A model generated the notes under the pieces. It ran no database searches, was not told where the DNA came from, and was given only the letters and a program-made list of their open reading frames with translations. A stretch of DNA of 64,000 bases. It comes from Clostridiales bacterium. Its GTDB lineage: Bacteria > Bacillota > Clostridia > Saccharofermentanales > Saccharofermentanaceae. The stretch is taken from contig JAGCVX010000009.1 in assembly GCA_017962145.1 (NCBI GenBank), forward strand, positions 62,001 through 126,000, read 5' to 3'. The position numbers and the translations under genes were made by a program. Shown in pieces: positions 24,421 through 34,358 of the stretch (its first letter is position 1; each line of letters begins with the position of its first letter).

Positions 24421-27400
24421 TTAAAGCAGATCAAACAGATCCAGCTGTCTGGAACGCGGAAGTCCTCTCAAAAGACCTTCCTCTTCCAGTCTCTTCATCG
24501 CAGAAGGACCAACATGCGCACGGTTCGCCAGATCATCCTGTGTTGAGAACGGACGCTCTTGTCGTGCTTTAACGATCGATTCCGCGATCGAGGTACTGAT
24601 CGTACTGATAACATTCAGCGGAGGAAGGATCTTACCCTTTTCCAGCTTGATGAACTTATAGGAGTGAGACTTATTAAGATCATAAGGCACGAAAGAGATT
24701 CCGCGCAGATACATCTCCTCGACCAGCTCACAAAGATAGAACAGAGCTTTTTCATTCGGCTTTCTTCTACCCAGACCATTATCCAGTTCTTTACGCTTGG
24801 CCGTGACATATTCGATACCCTTGCAAAGGAGATCACCGTCAAACTCATCCGCACGGATAGTAAAGAATGCGCAGTAATACTCCTCCGGATAGTTGACCTT
24901 AAACCACGCGATACGAAGTGACGAGATCGCGTAGGCGGCCGCATGGGCTTTCGGGAACATGTACTTGATCTTCTTACAAGAATCGATATACCAGTCCGGT
25001 ACATTGTTCGCACGCATGATTCCCTCATGCTCTTCGGAAAGGCCCTTACCTTTTCTTACTTTCTCCATGATCTGGAATGCGTCCGAAGACGGTACGTTCC
25101 AGTAGATCAGCTGTGTCATGATCGAGTCACGGCATCCGATAACCGTATTCAGTGTACAGGTACCTTCACGGATGAGATCCTGTGCATTTCCTTTCCATAC
25201 GTCTGTACCATGGGAAAGACCCATCAGCTGGACCAGATCGTAGAACTGGGAAGGACGTGTCTCGGCGATCATGTCTCGGGCCATCTTTGTACCGAGCTCG
25301 GAAAGACCGAGAGTCGCCGCCTGTGCCGGAGAGGTTCCGTCCGGAATACCCAGTGCTTCTGTTGAAGTAAACAGAGACATGACCTTCGGATCCGGGATCG
25401 GGATCGTATGTACGTCGATACCGGTCAGGTCAGAAAGCATACGCAGCATCGTCGGATCATCGTGACCGAGAATATCGAGTTTCAGGATCGTATCATGCAG
25501 CGCATTAAAGTCATAGTGTGTCGTCGTCGTACCGCAGTCGAGCTTATTGGCCGGATGCTGTACAGGCGTAAATTCGTAGATATCCATCTCCTTCGGAAGA
25601 ACAACGATACCGCCCGGATGCTGACCGGTCGTTCTCTTTACACCGACGATACCGCTGGCACGGCGCATCATCTCCGCATTGGTGACGGTCTCGCCTTTCA
25701 TCTCACAGCAGTTCTTGATCAGCGCGATCGCATTCTTTTCCGCAAAGCAGCCGATCGTTCCGGCGCGGAATGTATGGTGGCTTCCGAAGAGTTCTTCAAC
25801 GTACTTATGAGCACGCGGCTGATATTCACCGGAGAAGTTAAGGTCGATATCCGGCTGCTTGTCACCCTTAAATCCAAGGAATGTCTCGAAAGGAATATCC
25901 TGTCCGTCCGAGATCATCGGCGTGCCGCATTTCGGGCAGGGCTCGATCGGCAGGTCATATCCTGAACCATATTTACCGGACAGATCAAAATCCGAGAATT
26001 TACACTTCGGGCATCTTCTGTGCGGTGGCAAAGGATTGACTTCCGAGATACCGGAGAACGTCGCGACCAGAGATGATCCGACCGATCCTCGGGAACCTAC
26101 AACGTATCCGTCCGAGTTAGATTTATTAACCAGCTTATAAGCGATATAGTACATGATCGAGTATCCGTTACCGATGATACTGTTCAGCTCTTTTTCAACA
26201 CGCTTTTCGACGATTTCCGGAACCACGCCATCGTGCTCATACATCTCGTGCATCGTCTTATTAACGATCGCACGAAGATCGTCCGGAGCGGAACGGATGA
26301 CCGGAGGATATGTACCATCCGGGAACGGCTTGATATCGTCACGGATCATATCCGCGATACTCTTCGGATATGTGATAACGACTTCTTTTGCACGCTCTTG
26401 CCCTAAGTACGAGAACTCCTCAAGCATCTCATCGGTCGTACGGAAATAAAGATCCGACTGAAGCTCGGCATCCTTAAAGCCCATATCCATGAGCATATAC
26501 TTTCGGTACTCGCCGTCTTCCTTATTCAGGAAGTGCGCGTCCGTTGTAGCACAGCATGGCTTTCCGACTCTTTCGGCCATCTTCGAAATGATGATGTTGA
26601 TATTCTTCAGATCCTCCATCTCCGTAAGTCCGGAATCTTCTTCACGAAGATAGAATTCGTTATTGCAGATCGGCTGGATCTCAAAGTAGTCATAGAGCTT
26701 CTGAAGATGCATAAACGCAGAGCTTCCCGAAAGTGCTTCCAGTGTCTTATCGACATTTTTCCCATTATCGACATAGGTTCTGTGGATAAAACGGAAGAGC
26801 TGGCCGCGCTCACACGCACCGCCCACGATGATTCCGGCCTGAAGATAACGGATCTCCGACTTCGGGATACGCGGACGCGAACAGAAATACTGCGTATGGC
26901 CTTCGGAGACCATGCGGTAGAGATTATAAAGTCCGAGCGTATCTCTTACCAGGAAGATGATGTGATACGACGGTGTCTTTCTCTTGGTCACTTCTTCTTT
27001 GGAAAGAAGGCCGACGTGATCGTTCATCTCCTTACATGTCGTAAAGGAGAAATCCGAGATGCAACGGATCAGGATCTGCGCGCACGCACGGGCATCGCCC
27101 ATCGCACGATGCGCGGACTCGTTTTTGATACCGAGATATTCGCAGGCATCCGAAAGAGAATGCTTCTGCATATCCGGATACAGCCACGTTACGGCAGAAA
27201 GCGTATCGATCTCGCTCTGATAGAACTTCACGCGGTACGGGTGATGCTTTTCTTCATCGAGCTGCTCGATATCGATCTGGAAACCTGCCTCACGCAAAAA
27301 TCCCATATCGAAGAAGATGTTATGGCCTACGAGCAGGTCGTCTTCTTTAAGGAACCCGGCAAGTTTTCCCGCAGCTTCAAAAGGCGTAGGCGCGCCTTCG

Positions 27401-28998
27401 ATCATATCCTGGGTGATACCTGTGAGCTCGGTGGATTTTTCCGAGATCGGAATACCCGGATCAACCATCGTCGTAAAAGTATCGGTCTCACTGTAGGAAC
27501 CGTCTTCATTTCTCGTATAGCGGATCGCGGCGATCTCTAAAAGACCGTCACGTGTGCAGTCGAGTCCTGTTGTTTCAACGTCAATGGCAACGAAAGACGA
27601 AAGCTCGCCTTCTCTTTCTTCCATGTGATACGCGATGCAGTTTCCGTCATCGACAAGGTATCCTTCCATGCCGAACAAAAGTTTGAATTCGTGTTCGCCC
27701 TTCTTTTTGCAGTCTTTATATGCGGCAAATGCATCGTTAAATCCCTGCACGACGCCGTGGTCCGTGATCGCGCACGCAGGATGACCCATACGGTATGCCG
27801 TCTTGATCAGATCCTTCGGCTCGATGACCGCGTCTTTTTCACTCATCTTGGTATGTACGTGCAGTTCGACACGCTTTTCTTCCGAAAGGTCTTCTCTCGG
27901 CGGCGGCGGAACAGCATGGTAGAAACCTTTTACGTTCGCCGTGATCTGGTCGTCAAAAGCACTATATGCCAGCGCGGCACAGATACCTACGAATCCGCCC
28001 TTGGCAAACTTCTCGTTGAGCATATCCGCATCTTTCGGAGACATGAAAGCAACACACTCCACGCTTGAGGAAGCATCCGTCAGATAGAACTTGACCAGGA
28101 TGGTATTTTTATTCTTTCCGACCAGACGCTGCTCATCGACAAGGAGCATGATCTTTCCCGTCAGGCGGACAAGTTCATCCGGACGAAGCGCACCGGAACC
28201 TGCCAGAGAAACAGCTTCGCCGATTTTTCTCTTCGGGGCTTCATTTTGGACATACCCCCAGATCGTGTCACCTTTTTCACTGGTATCTTCAAATTTCTGG
28301 CTTGCCTGACGGTAGCTCTTCTTCGTTTCTTTCTTGATCGTCTGCTTTTCAACAAGCGACTTATACTCCCAGGAGTTCTTATCGAGATCCTCCGGAGCCG
28401 GTTTATTCTCCGCCTTCTTCTTTGCTTCCTGCTTCGGCTCTTCCGGTTCGGAAACTTCAGGCTTGGACTTTACTCTTGCCTTCATCTGATTAAGGTAAAA
28501 ATCCGGATCGGTATTGATCTCGATCGACTGCGTCTTGCACTCGATCGGCCAAGCATGGTCAAGATAACGGTTAGTAAAGTCCGTGATGATCTCCGATAAG
28601 ATCCTCTTCTGATCCTCGGAAAATTCCATATCGATGTTGGCTACGATCTTATCGTCCGTATACTCCAGAGACTGAAGTGTCGAGCCATAGTTAAACTTCT
28701 CCTGCACGACCCAGCCCAACCAGTCCAAAACGGCAGGCATAGACTCGACGCCGAAAGGAGAATCGATATTATCGATATAAAGACGCACGTGTGAAAGATG
28801 GAAAAAACGACGGAAATACAATTCCAATGCACGAAGCGCAGTCACATGACGGATCACACCGGTCAGCGCCAGCTTCATCTCCATGCCCTGAAAACGGTCA
28901 TCTATACGGACCTCCAGGACTTCACTCGGAATTGCCGCAGCGATCTTCGCCAGTCGTTGATCCGACGAAGTTTCTGTTGCGAAATCGTATAAAGTCAT
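24421..28998 (-). CDS. polC: DNA polymerase III, PolC type
   Basis: The main replicative polymerase of low-GC Gram-positives. Domains in order: N-terminal domain (1-170), a charged Lys/Glu linker (175-230), OB-fold (about 275-365), PHP domain (from VELHVHTKMSEKDAVI at 377) interrupted by a proofreading exonuclease with DEDD motif AIDVETTGL near 471, then palm and fingers with PDIDLNFSGEYQP and a zinc pair CPKCKFSDFD/CPKCGTPM, and the C-terminal tail. At 1525 aa it is somewhat longer than the usual 1430-1470, the excess being mainly the N-terminal linker. AAGGGG precedes the ATG by 8 nt. Confidence 0.98.
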   Translation of the reverse strand: MTLYDFATETSSDQRLAKIAAAIPSEVLEVRIDDRFQGMEMKLALTGVIRHVTALRALELYFRRFFHLSHVRLYIDNIDSPFGVESMPAVLDWLGWVVQEKFNYGSTLQSLEYTDDKIVANIDMEFSEDQKRILSEIITDFTNRYLDHAWPIECKTQSIEINTDPDFYLNQMKARVKSKPEVSEPEEPKQEAKKKAENKPAPEDLDKNSWEYKSLVEKQTIKKETKKSYRQASQKFEDTSEKGDTIWGYVQNEAPKRKIGEAVSLAGSGALRPDELVRLTGKIMLLVDEQRLVGKNKNTILVKFYLTDASSSVECVAFMSPKDADMLNEKFAKGGFVGICAALAYSAFDDQITANVKGFYHAVPPPPREDLSEEKRVELHVHTKMSEKDAVIEPKDLIKTAYRMGHPACAITDHGVVQGFNDAFAAYKDCKKKGEHEFKLLFGMEGYLVDDGNCIAYHMEEREGELSSFVAIDVETTGLDCTRDGLLEIAAIRYTRNEDGSYSETDTFTTMVDPGIPISEKSTELTGITQDMIEGAPTPFEAAGKLAGFLKEDDLLVGHNIFFDMGFLREAGFQIDIEQLDEEKHHPYRVKFYQSEIDTLSAVTWLYPDMQKHSLSDACEYLGIKNESAHRAMGDARACAQILIRCISDFSFTTCKEMNDHVGLLSKEEVTKRKTPSYHIIFLVRDTLGLYNLYRMVSEGHTQYFCSRPRIPKSEIRYLQAGIIVGGACERGQLFRFIHRTYVDNGKNVDKTLEALSGSSAFMHLQKLYDYFEIQPICNNEFYLREEDSGLTEMEDLKNINIIISKMAERVGKPCCATTDAHFLNKEDGEYRKYMLMDMGFKDAELQSDLYFRTTDEMLEEFSYLGQERAKEVVITYPKSIADMIRDDIKPFPDGTYPPVIRSAPDDLRAIVNKTMHEMYEHDGVVPEIVEKRVEKELNSIIGNGYSIMYYIAYKLVNKSNSDGYVVGSRGSVGSSLVATFSGISEVNPLPPHRRCPKCKFSDFDLSGKYGSGYDLPIEPCPKCGTPMISDGQDIPFETFLGFKGDKQPDIDLNFSGEYQPRAHKYVEELFGSHHTFRAGTIGCFAEKNAIALIKNCCEMKGETVTNAEMMRRASGIVGVKRTTGQHPGGIVVLPKEMDIYEFTPVQHPANKLDCGTTTTHYDFNALHDTILKLDILGHDDPTMLRMLSDLTGIDVHTIPIPDPKVMSLFTSTEALGIPDGTSPAQAATLGLSELGTKMARDMIAETRPSQFYDLVQLMGLSHGTDVWKGNAQDLIREGTCTLNTVIGCRDSIMTQLIYWNVPSSDAFQIMEKVRKGKGLSEEHEGIMRANNVPDWYIDSCKKIKYMFPKAHAAAYAISSLRIAWFKVNYPEEYYCAFFTIRADEFDGDLLCKGIEYVTAKRKELDNGLGRRKPNEKALFYLCELVEEMYLRGISFVPYDLNKSHSYKFIKLEKGKILPPLNVISTISTSIAESIVKARQERPFSTQDDLANRAHVGPSAMKRLEEEGLLRGLPRSRQLDLFDLL

Positions 28999-29045
28999 CA
29001 GTTACACCCCTTATATATCGCGCCATCTCGCGCGGAAAACATTTT

Positions 29046-30110
29046 TTATGGATTCTCATTCATCTTATGAATGGTACGGATCAGCTCATCCACAGCCTGA
29101 TCCTTCGGGATCTTCTTTACGGGTTCTCCCTTGCAGAACAGAAGGAACTCGTCCACGCCGCCGGCAATACCGACATCGGCTTCCCGGGCTTCTCCCGGTC
29201 CGTTAACGGCACATCCCATCACCGCCACGGTCATATCGTACGGAAGATCCGAGATACGTTTCTCGACTTCCTTTGCCACTTCAATCAAAGGCACCTGCGT
29301 ACGTCCGCAGGTCGGGCACGACACCAGACGCATACCGCCGGTACGAAGGCCCAGCGCGCGAAGGATCGAAAATGCCGCGCGTACTTCTTCTTTTGGTTCA
29401 TCGGTCAGACTGACACGGATCGTGTCTCCGATTCCTTCCGCCAGCAATGCACCGATGCCGACGCTTGAGCGGATGATGCCTTCACGCAGTGTTCCCGCTT
29501 CGGTCACGCCTACGTGGAAGGGATACGGGATCTCCTTACGAAGAAGCTTATAGCTTTCGATCGTCAGAAGCGGATCGGAAGATTTCATGCTGACCACGAT
29601 ATCTTCAAAGTTGCATTTTTCTAAGATGCGGATGGCTTCCAGCGCGCTCTGTGAAAGGGACTGGGCATTGACGCCACCGTACTTTTCGAGCATATCTTTT
29701 CCGATGGATCCGGAATTGACACCGACTCGGATCGGGATATTTCTCTCTTTGGCGAGATCCGCCACGGCCTGCACTCGATCTTCCCCGCCGATATTTCCGG
29801 GATTGATACGGATCTTTGCGGCACCGTTTTTGATCGATTCAAGAGCAAGACGATAATCGAAATGAATATCCGCCACTACCGGAAGCGGGCTCTTGCTGCA
29901 GATCTCTTTCAAAGCTTCGGCAGCTTCCATATTCAGGATCGCAACTCGCGTGATATCGCAGCCGCAGTCTTTCAGCTCCTGGATCTGAGAAAGCGTAGCC
30001 TTCACATCTCTGGTGTCTGTATTATTCATGGACTGGATCGCGACCGGATTTCCGTTTCCGATCCGTACACCACCGATATTGATTTCTTTAGTTGGATAAG
30101 GAACGATCAT
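29046..30110 (-). CDS. ispG: 4-hydroxy-3-methylbut-2-enyl diphosphate synthase (flavodoxin/ferredoxin)
   Basis: The penultimate MEP-pathway enzyme, reducing MEcPP to HMBPP with a [4Fe-4S] cluster. TIM-barrel part: PVAIQSMNNTDTRDV, then VADIHFDYRLAL, RINPGNIG. The cluster cysteines are in SCPTCGRTQV and GCAVNGPGEA. 354 aa is the short bacterial form. It lies between rseP (6 nt) and polC, and ispH and dxr are also in the window. Confidence 0.97.
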   Translation of the reverse strand: MIVPYPTKEINIGGVRIGNGNPVAIQSMNNTDTRDVKATLSQIQELKDCGCDITRVAILNMEAAEALKEICSKSPLPVVADIHFDYRLALESIKNGAAKIRINPGNIGGEDRVQAVADLAKERNIPIRVGVNSGSIGKDMLEKYGGVNAQSLSQSALEAIRILEKCNFEDIVVSMKSSDPLLTIESYKLLRKEIPYPFHVGVTEAGTLREGIIRSSVGIGALLAEGIGDTIRVSLTDEPKEEVRAAFSILRALGLRTGGMRLVSCPTCGRTQVPLIEVAKEVEKRISDLPYDMTVAVMGCAVNGPGEAREADVGIAGGVDEFLLFCKGEPVKKIPKDQAVDELIRTIHKMNENP

Positions 30111-30116
30111 AAGTAA

Positions 30117-31427
30117 TCACCTCGAAAGCCGTATCACATCAGAAACCAGAGCAAAGACCACCAAAAGGATGATCATGACAAAGCCGATGACATTGATGAT
30201 CTGTTCTGTCTTTCTGGAAAGCTTCTTACCACGGATCATCTCAACTACGGTCAAGACGATGGCATTACCATCCAGACCCGGGATCGGAAGCATGTTCGTA
30301 AACGCAAGACCGATCGAGATACCGCCGGCCAGAACCAGAAGTGTTTCGAGCTTGACGCTGCTTTCGACCTTCGGCGCATCCACGACATCGGATACGACAG
30401 ACGCGATTCCTACAGGTCCGGAAACAACTTCATATGCCTTCACCTTACCGGTAAACGCCTGAGCCAATGTATCGATAGAGATTCTTACAAACGAGATCGG
30501 GAAAAAGACCGATTCACGGAAGCATTCCCAGAATCCTTCACCGTCTTCGAGATAGATACCTCGCAGATTCGTGGTCTTGATCTTGGTTGCACGCATATTT
30601 ACGGTCATCGGCTCGCCTTTACGGAAAATCTCGACTTCCAGCGGCTCACCCTTAGAATCACTGACTACCGTTGCGATATCCGGATCCGATACAGCCACGC
30701 CGTTGATCTTTACGACTGAGTCGCCGGGCTCAAGTACAGGATTTCCTTCATTCTGCTGCGGATCGACACTGACGACATTCCAGCCATCATTTTCATCGAG
30801 TTCCGCATAATGGGAAATACCCAGCATATACTGTTCCGAGATGATCGGATTTAAGACTGCTTCATACGTCTTTCCGGTCTCTTTCGAACGCATCGTCAGC
30901 TTGATCGGTTCGACACTGCTGACCTGATCGAGTTCATAGGAAAGATCCATCTGGCTCAGCACTCTTCTTCCGTTCATGGAAACGATCGAATCGCCGACAG
31001 CGATATTCGTATACGCAACCTGTGTTTCCGGAACGATGATGCCCTGACGCAGGGAAAGGAATCCGAAGTTTGAAAAGCAGATCATGAAGATGACGATTCC
31101 CAAAACCACATTCATGAAAGGTCCGGCCAGAGATACCAGAAGTCTCTTCCATCTTGCCTGGTTGATCAGGTTTTCGGGATTGTCATCCTTTAGTTCTCCG
31201 GTTTCTTCATCGAAATCCGAAAAACGCACATACGCGCCGAGCGGGATCAAGCGGATATAGTACTCGATGTCGTTTCTTTTCCAGGAGAAAAGCTTTGGTC
31301 CGACAAAGATCGAGAGTTCATATACCTTGATCTTCAGAAGGCGGGCGACAATAAAGTGGCCGATCTCGTGGACCGCCGCCAGTATTCCCAGACCCAATAT
31401 GCAAATGACAATACTTTGAAAAGACAT
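30117..31427 (-). CDS. rseP: RIP metalloprotease RseP (site-2 protease)
   Basis: A zinc protease that cuts substrates inside the membrane, mainly anti-sigma factors and signal-peptide remnants. HExxH is at residues 20-24 (AAVHEIGHFIVARLL); the third zinc ligand is in NMLPIPGLDGN. Between them lie two PDZ domains (about 125-175 and 195-260). Four hydrophobic segments; 436 aa. Its place between dxr and ispG in the pyrH-frr-uppS-cdsA-dxr series is the common order in Firmicutes. Confidence 0.95.
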   Translation of the reverse strand: MSFQSIVICILGLGILAAVHEIGHFIVARLLKIKVYELSIFVGPKLFSWKRNDIEYYIRLIPLGAYVRFSDFDEETGELKDDNPENLINQARWKRLLVSLAGPFMNVVLGIVIFMICFSNFGFLSLRQGIIVPETQVAYTNIAVGDSIVSMNGRRVLSQMDLSYELDQVSSVEPIKLTMRSKETGKTYEAVLNPIISEQYMLGISHYAELDENDGWNVVSVDPQQNEGNPVLEPGDSVVKINGVAVSDPDIATVVSDSKGEPLEVEIFRKGEPMTVNMRATKIKTTNLRGIYLEDGEGFWECFRESVFFPISFVRISIDTLAQAFTGKVKAYEVVSGPVGIASVVSDVVDAPKVESSVKLETLLVLAGGISIGLAFTNMLPIPGLDGNAIVLTVVEMIRGKKLSRKTEQIINVIGFVMIILLVVFALVSDVIRLSR

Positions 31428-31447
31428 AATCTCTTCCTGCTCCCTAA

Positions 31448-32614
31448 TTAGTTTATCCGGATCGACGCCTGCGCTCTCGCCCAGGTATCTACCGCAAATA
31501 TCTCGTCCAGTGACGGCGATGCGATCACGCCGTCCTTAATATGCTGTTCCATAACATGTTCGACCGTCCGCTCGATCTCGAGGAAAGGCACTCTTCCGGA
31601 AAGGAAATCCGAGACCACGATCTCATTTGCCGCATTCATCGCAACCGGCAGAGAACCGCCTGTTCTTCCCGCCTGATACGCAAGATCCACAAGACGGAAT
31701 ACCTCACGGTCACAAGGCTCAAATGTCAGCTGACGCGACGCTTCGGAAAACGGTGCAAACGGCTTACAGATACACTCGCTTCTTCTCGGATAGAAAAGCG
31801 CGACCTGGATCGGCATCATCATATTCGGATGTCCCATCTGGCCCAGTACCGAGCCATCTGAAAGCTCGATCATGGAGTGGATGATGCTCTGCGGATGTAC
31901 GACTACTTCGATATCGTCAACGGGGATATCGAAAAGCCAGGAAGCCTCGATGATCTCGAGTCCTTTATTCATCATGCTCGCCGAATCGATCGTGATCTTT
32001 CCGCCCATTTTCCATGTCGGATGTGCCAGGGCTTCCGAAAGCGTGACCTTTTCAAGCTGTTCTCTCGAATATCCGCGGAATGGGCCGCCCGAAGCAGTCA
32101 GAAGGATACGCTTCAGAGAACCTTTCGGCTGTCCCATCAGGCACTGCCAAATCGCCGAATGCTCCGAATCAACAGGCAGAAGTGCAACGCCCTTTTCCTT
32201 GATAAGAGGCATGACGACCGAACCGCCGGATACCAGTGTTTCTTTATTCGCAAGCGCGATATCTTTTCCGGCCTTGATCGCGGCAACGACAGACGGAAGT
32301 CCGCGCATACCGACCATCGCAGCAACGACACAGTTTACACTTAAAAGCGTCGCGCAGGCCAGATTTCCTTCTTCTCCGAAAAGGATCTCACAAGTCGTAT
32401 CCGAAGGAAGCATCTCAAGAAGTTCTTTTCTCTTTTCTTCGGTCGCAACACTTGCCAGTTCCGGAGAAAACTCCTTGATCTGTTCAGCCAGAAGCTCGAT
32501 ATTTGAACCGCAGGTAAGCGCACGGACATGAAGTTCCTCAGGAAAGTTTCTGACGACTTCCAGTGTCTGCGTTCCGATCGAACCTGTTGAACCTAAGATA
32601 CAAAGTTCCTTCAT
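31448..32614 (-). CDS. dxr: 1-deoxy-D-xylulose 5-phosphate reductoisomerase
   Basis: Commits DXP to isoprenoid synthesis as MEP using NADPH. Motifs in order: GSTGSIGTQTLEVV, LANKETLVSGG, PVDSEHSAIWQCL with metal-site glutamate, TASGGPFRGY, and the ending AANEIVVSDF. 388 aa is usual. It starts 2 nt before the cdsA stop; GGGGGCG precedes the ATG. Confidence 0.98.
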   Translation of the reverse strand: MKELCILGSTGSIGTQTLEVVRNFPEELHVRALTCGSNIELLAEQIKEFSPELASVATEEKRKELLEMLPSDTTCEILFGEEGNLACATLLSVNCVVAAMVGMRGLPSVVAAIKAGKDIALANKETLVSGGSVVMPLIKEKGVALLPVDSEHSAIWQCLMGQPKGSLKRILLTASGGPFRGYSREQLEKVTLSEALAHPTWKMGGKITIDSASMMNKGLEIIEASWLFDIPVDDIEVVVHPQSIIHSMIELSDGSVLGQMGHPNMMMPIQVALFYPRRSECICKPFAPFSEASRQLTFEPCDREVFRLVDLAYQAGRTGGSLPVAMNAANEIVVSDFLSGRVPFLEIERTVEHVMEQHIKDGVIASPSLDEIFAVDTWARAQASIRIN

Positions 32615-32615
32615 A

Positions 32616-33476
32616 TTACGCCCCCAGCATTACGACAAAAGCAAGTCCCAGGGCAACCGGCAATGTGAAGAACGCACTGTCGAAGCGGTCCATGATACCG
32701 CCGTGTCCCGGCATGACTTTGCCGAAATCCTTGATTCCTACCAGTCTCTTAATACTCGATGCGATCCAGTCACCCAGCTGGGAAACAACGGAAAGCACGA
32801 AACCGAAAACCGCTGCCAGTGCGACAAAAGCGCCATACGGCATCTTGACGTCGATGACCGATTTCATAACCAGCGCAAAGAAAAGCGCAGTCAGCACGCA
32901 GCAGAAAACCGCGCCGCCGATACAGCCTTCCCATGTCTTCTTCGGGCTGATATGCGGTACGATCTTATGTTTACCGAACAGTACTCCGGTAAAGTAAGCG
33001 AATACATCCGAGATCCACGGTGCGAAAAGTCCGATCACGACAAAGTACCAGCCCTTCGGGATCAGAAGCGCCATCGTATTGGCACAGGCGATCGGGAAAG
33101 ATACATAAAGCACGATCAGAGAGGACGCAAAACCGGAGTGGATCGCTTCCGGATCTTCCTTTTTGATCGGCGGGATCATGGTCGTGACGAACATATAGAT
33201 CATCGCGCAGAGCGCATAAAGCGCAAAGCCTTCCGCCGCAGTGCCTTTCATGAACCAGGTAACGACAGGAAGGAACGATAAAAGACCACCGATAAACGGA
33301 ATCGCCGGGATGATCTCCTTCTCTTTTACCTGCGCCGCCTTGATCAGCTCGATGAGTGCCCAGATACAGACGATGCCGGTGAATAAAAGCATAAACGGCG
33401 GACAGAAATAAGCCGGCACGATAAGTGCAAGCACGATCACTGTAAAGATTGCTCCTGTTATAACACGTTGTTTCAT
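32616..33476 (-). CDS. cdsA: Phosphatidate cytidylyltransferase
   Basis: Makes CDP-diacylglycerol, precursor of all phospholipids including the phosphatidylserine used by the psd gene at 2 kb. The signature is at SDVFAYFTGVLFGKHKI followed by ISPKKTWEGCIGG and, further on, DWIASSIKRLVGIKDFGKVMPGHGG. It has about eight membrane segments in 286 aa. Between uppS (17 nt) and dxr (1 nt). Confidence 0.96.
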   Translation of the reverse strand: MKQRVITGAIFTVIVLALIVPAYFCPPFMLLFTGIVCIWALIELIKAAQVKEKEIIPAIPFIGGLLSFLPVVTWFMKGTAAEGFALYALCAMIYMFVTTMIPPIKKEDPEAIHSGFASSLIVLYVSFPIACANTMALLIPKGWYFVVIGLFAPWISDVFAYFTGVLFGKHKIVPHISPKKTWEGCIGGAVFCCVLTALFFALVMKSVIDVKMPYGAFVALAAVFGFVLSVVSQLGDWIASSIKRLVGIKDFGKVMPGHGGIMDRFDSAFFTLPVALGLAFVVMLGA

Positions 33477-33493
33477 GTATTTCCCGCCATTTC

Positions 33494-34276
33494 TTATTTT
33501 TGTTCAGTCAGACCGCCGAAACGACGATCACGTGCCGTATAGGCAACGAGAGCCTCTGTCAGCTCTTCCATTCCGAAATCCGGCCAGAGTACATCCGAGA
33601 ACCACAGCTCGGAGTACGCGCCTTCCCATACCAGAAAATTCGAAGTCCTCTCTTCGCCGCTCGGGCGGATGATCAGATCCGGATCCGGTACATCAGGCAG
33701 ATACAGGTTGCTCGAGAACATCTCTTCCGTGATCTCATCCGAAGAGATCTCTCCGGACTTGACCTTCTCGGCAAGCTTCTGCGCAGCCTGTACGATCTCC
33801 CGTCTTCCTCCGTAGTTAAATGCTACGATCAAGGTCATACGGGTTCTGTGTTTACTTCCTTCTTCGGCACGGCGGCACACTTCCTGGATATTCTCCGGAA
33901 GTCCGGCAATATCTCCGGTAAAGCGCACGCGGATGCCTTCCTGCTCCAGTTCAGGATCGTACCGGTCGAAATACTCGACGAAAAGCTCCATCAGTGCATG
34001 GACTTCGCTTTCCGGACGAGACCAGTTCTCGGTCGAGAACGCATAGACCGTTACATACTTGATCCCGTAATGACCGCAGTTCTTACAGAGGTTCTTGAGG
34101 TTGTCCGCACCGGCACGATGTCCTGCAGAACGCGGAAGCATACGCTTCTTTGCCCAGCGGCCGTTACCGTCCATGATGACAGCCAGATGCGTCGGGATCT
34201 TCAGCTTCGACTCATCTACCTGTACGTTCTTCTTTCTCGAAAAGAAAGAAAACTTGGATTCTTCAGATGCACTCAT
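33494..34276 (-). CDS. uppS: Isoprenyl (undecaprenyl) diphosphate synthase
   Basis: A cis-prenyltransferase building the C55 lipid carrier for peptidoglycan. The family signature VIMDGNGRWAKKRMLPR with the catalytic aspartate is at about residue 30, and GGRREIV and DLIIRPSGEERTSNFL follow. The start ATG has GGAG 6 nt upstream; the 260-aa length includes a short charged N-terminal extension. A terminator-like hairpin at 34289-34335 lies just upstream. Confidence 0.97.
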   Translation of the reverse strand: MSASEESKFSFFSRKKNVQVDESKLKIPTHLAVIMDGNGRWAKKRMLPRSAGHRAGADNLKNLCKNCGHYGIKYVTVYAFSTENWSRPESEVHALMELFVEYFDRYDPELEQEGIRVRFTGDIAGLPENIQEVCRRAEEGSKHRTRMTLIVAFNYGGRREIVQAAQKLAEKVKSGEISSDEITEEMFSSNLYLPDVPDPDLIIRPSGEERTSNFLVWEGAYSELWFSDVLWPDFGMEELTEALVAYTARDRRFGGLTEQK

Positions 34277-34288
34277 ATACTACTCCAT

Positions 34289-34335
34289 AAAAAAGAGGTG
34301 GTCTCATATCCCAAGCAGAGTCCGAGACAACCCCT
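34289..34335 (-). terminator. Rho-independent hairpin between frr and uppS
   Basis: On the minus strand AGGGGTTGTCTC (34324-34335) pairs with GAGACCACCTCT (34294-34305), 11 of 12 positions with one G-U, followed by six T residues (34289-34294). It lies between frr and uppS in a cluster expected to be continuous, so it probably lowers expression of the lipid genes relative to the translation genes upstream. Confidence 0.75.
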
Positions 34336-34358
34336 TGATTTAACTGCTCCAGGACGGA

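Noticed and set aside
26533..27540. Long open frame on the plus strand (335 codons)
   Set aside because: It is antisense to polC, whose domains are intact; its translation is rich in Arg/Asp/His shadow patterns and it has no ribosome binding site. The same applies to the 329-codon frame at 36638-37627 opposite tsf.
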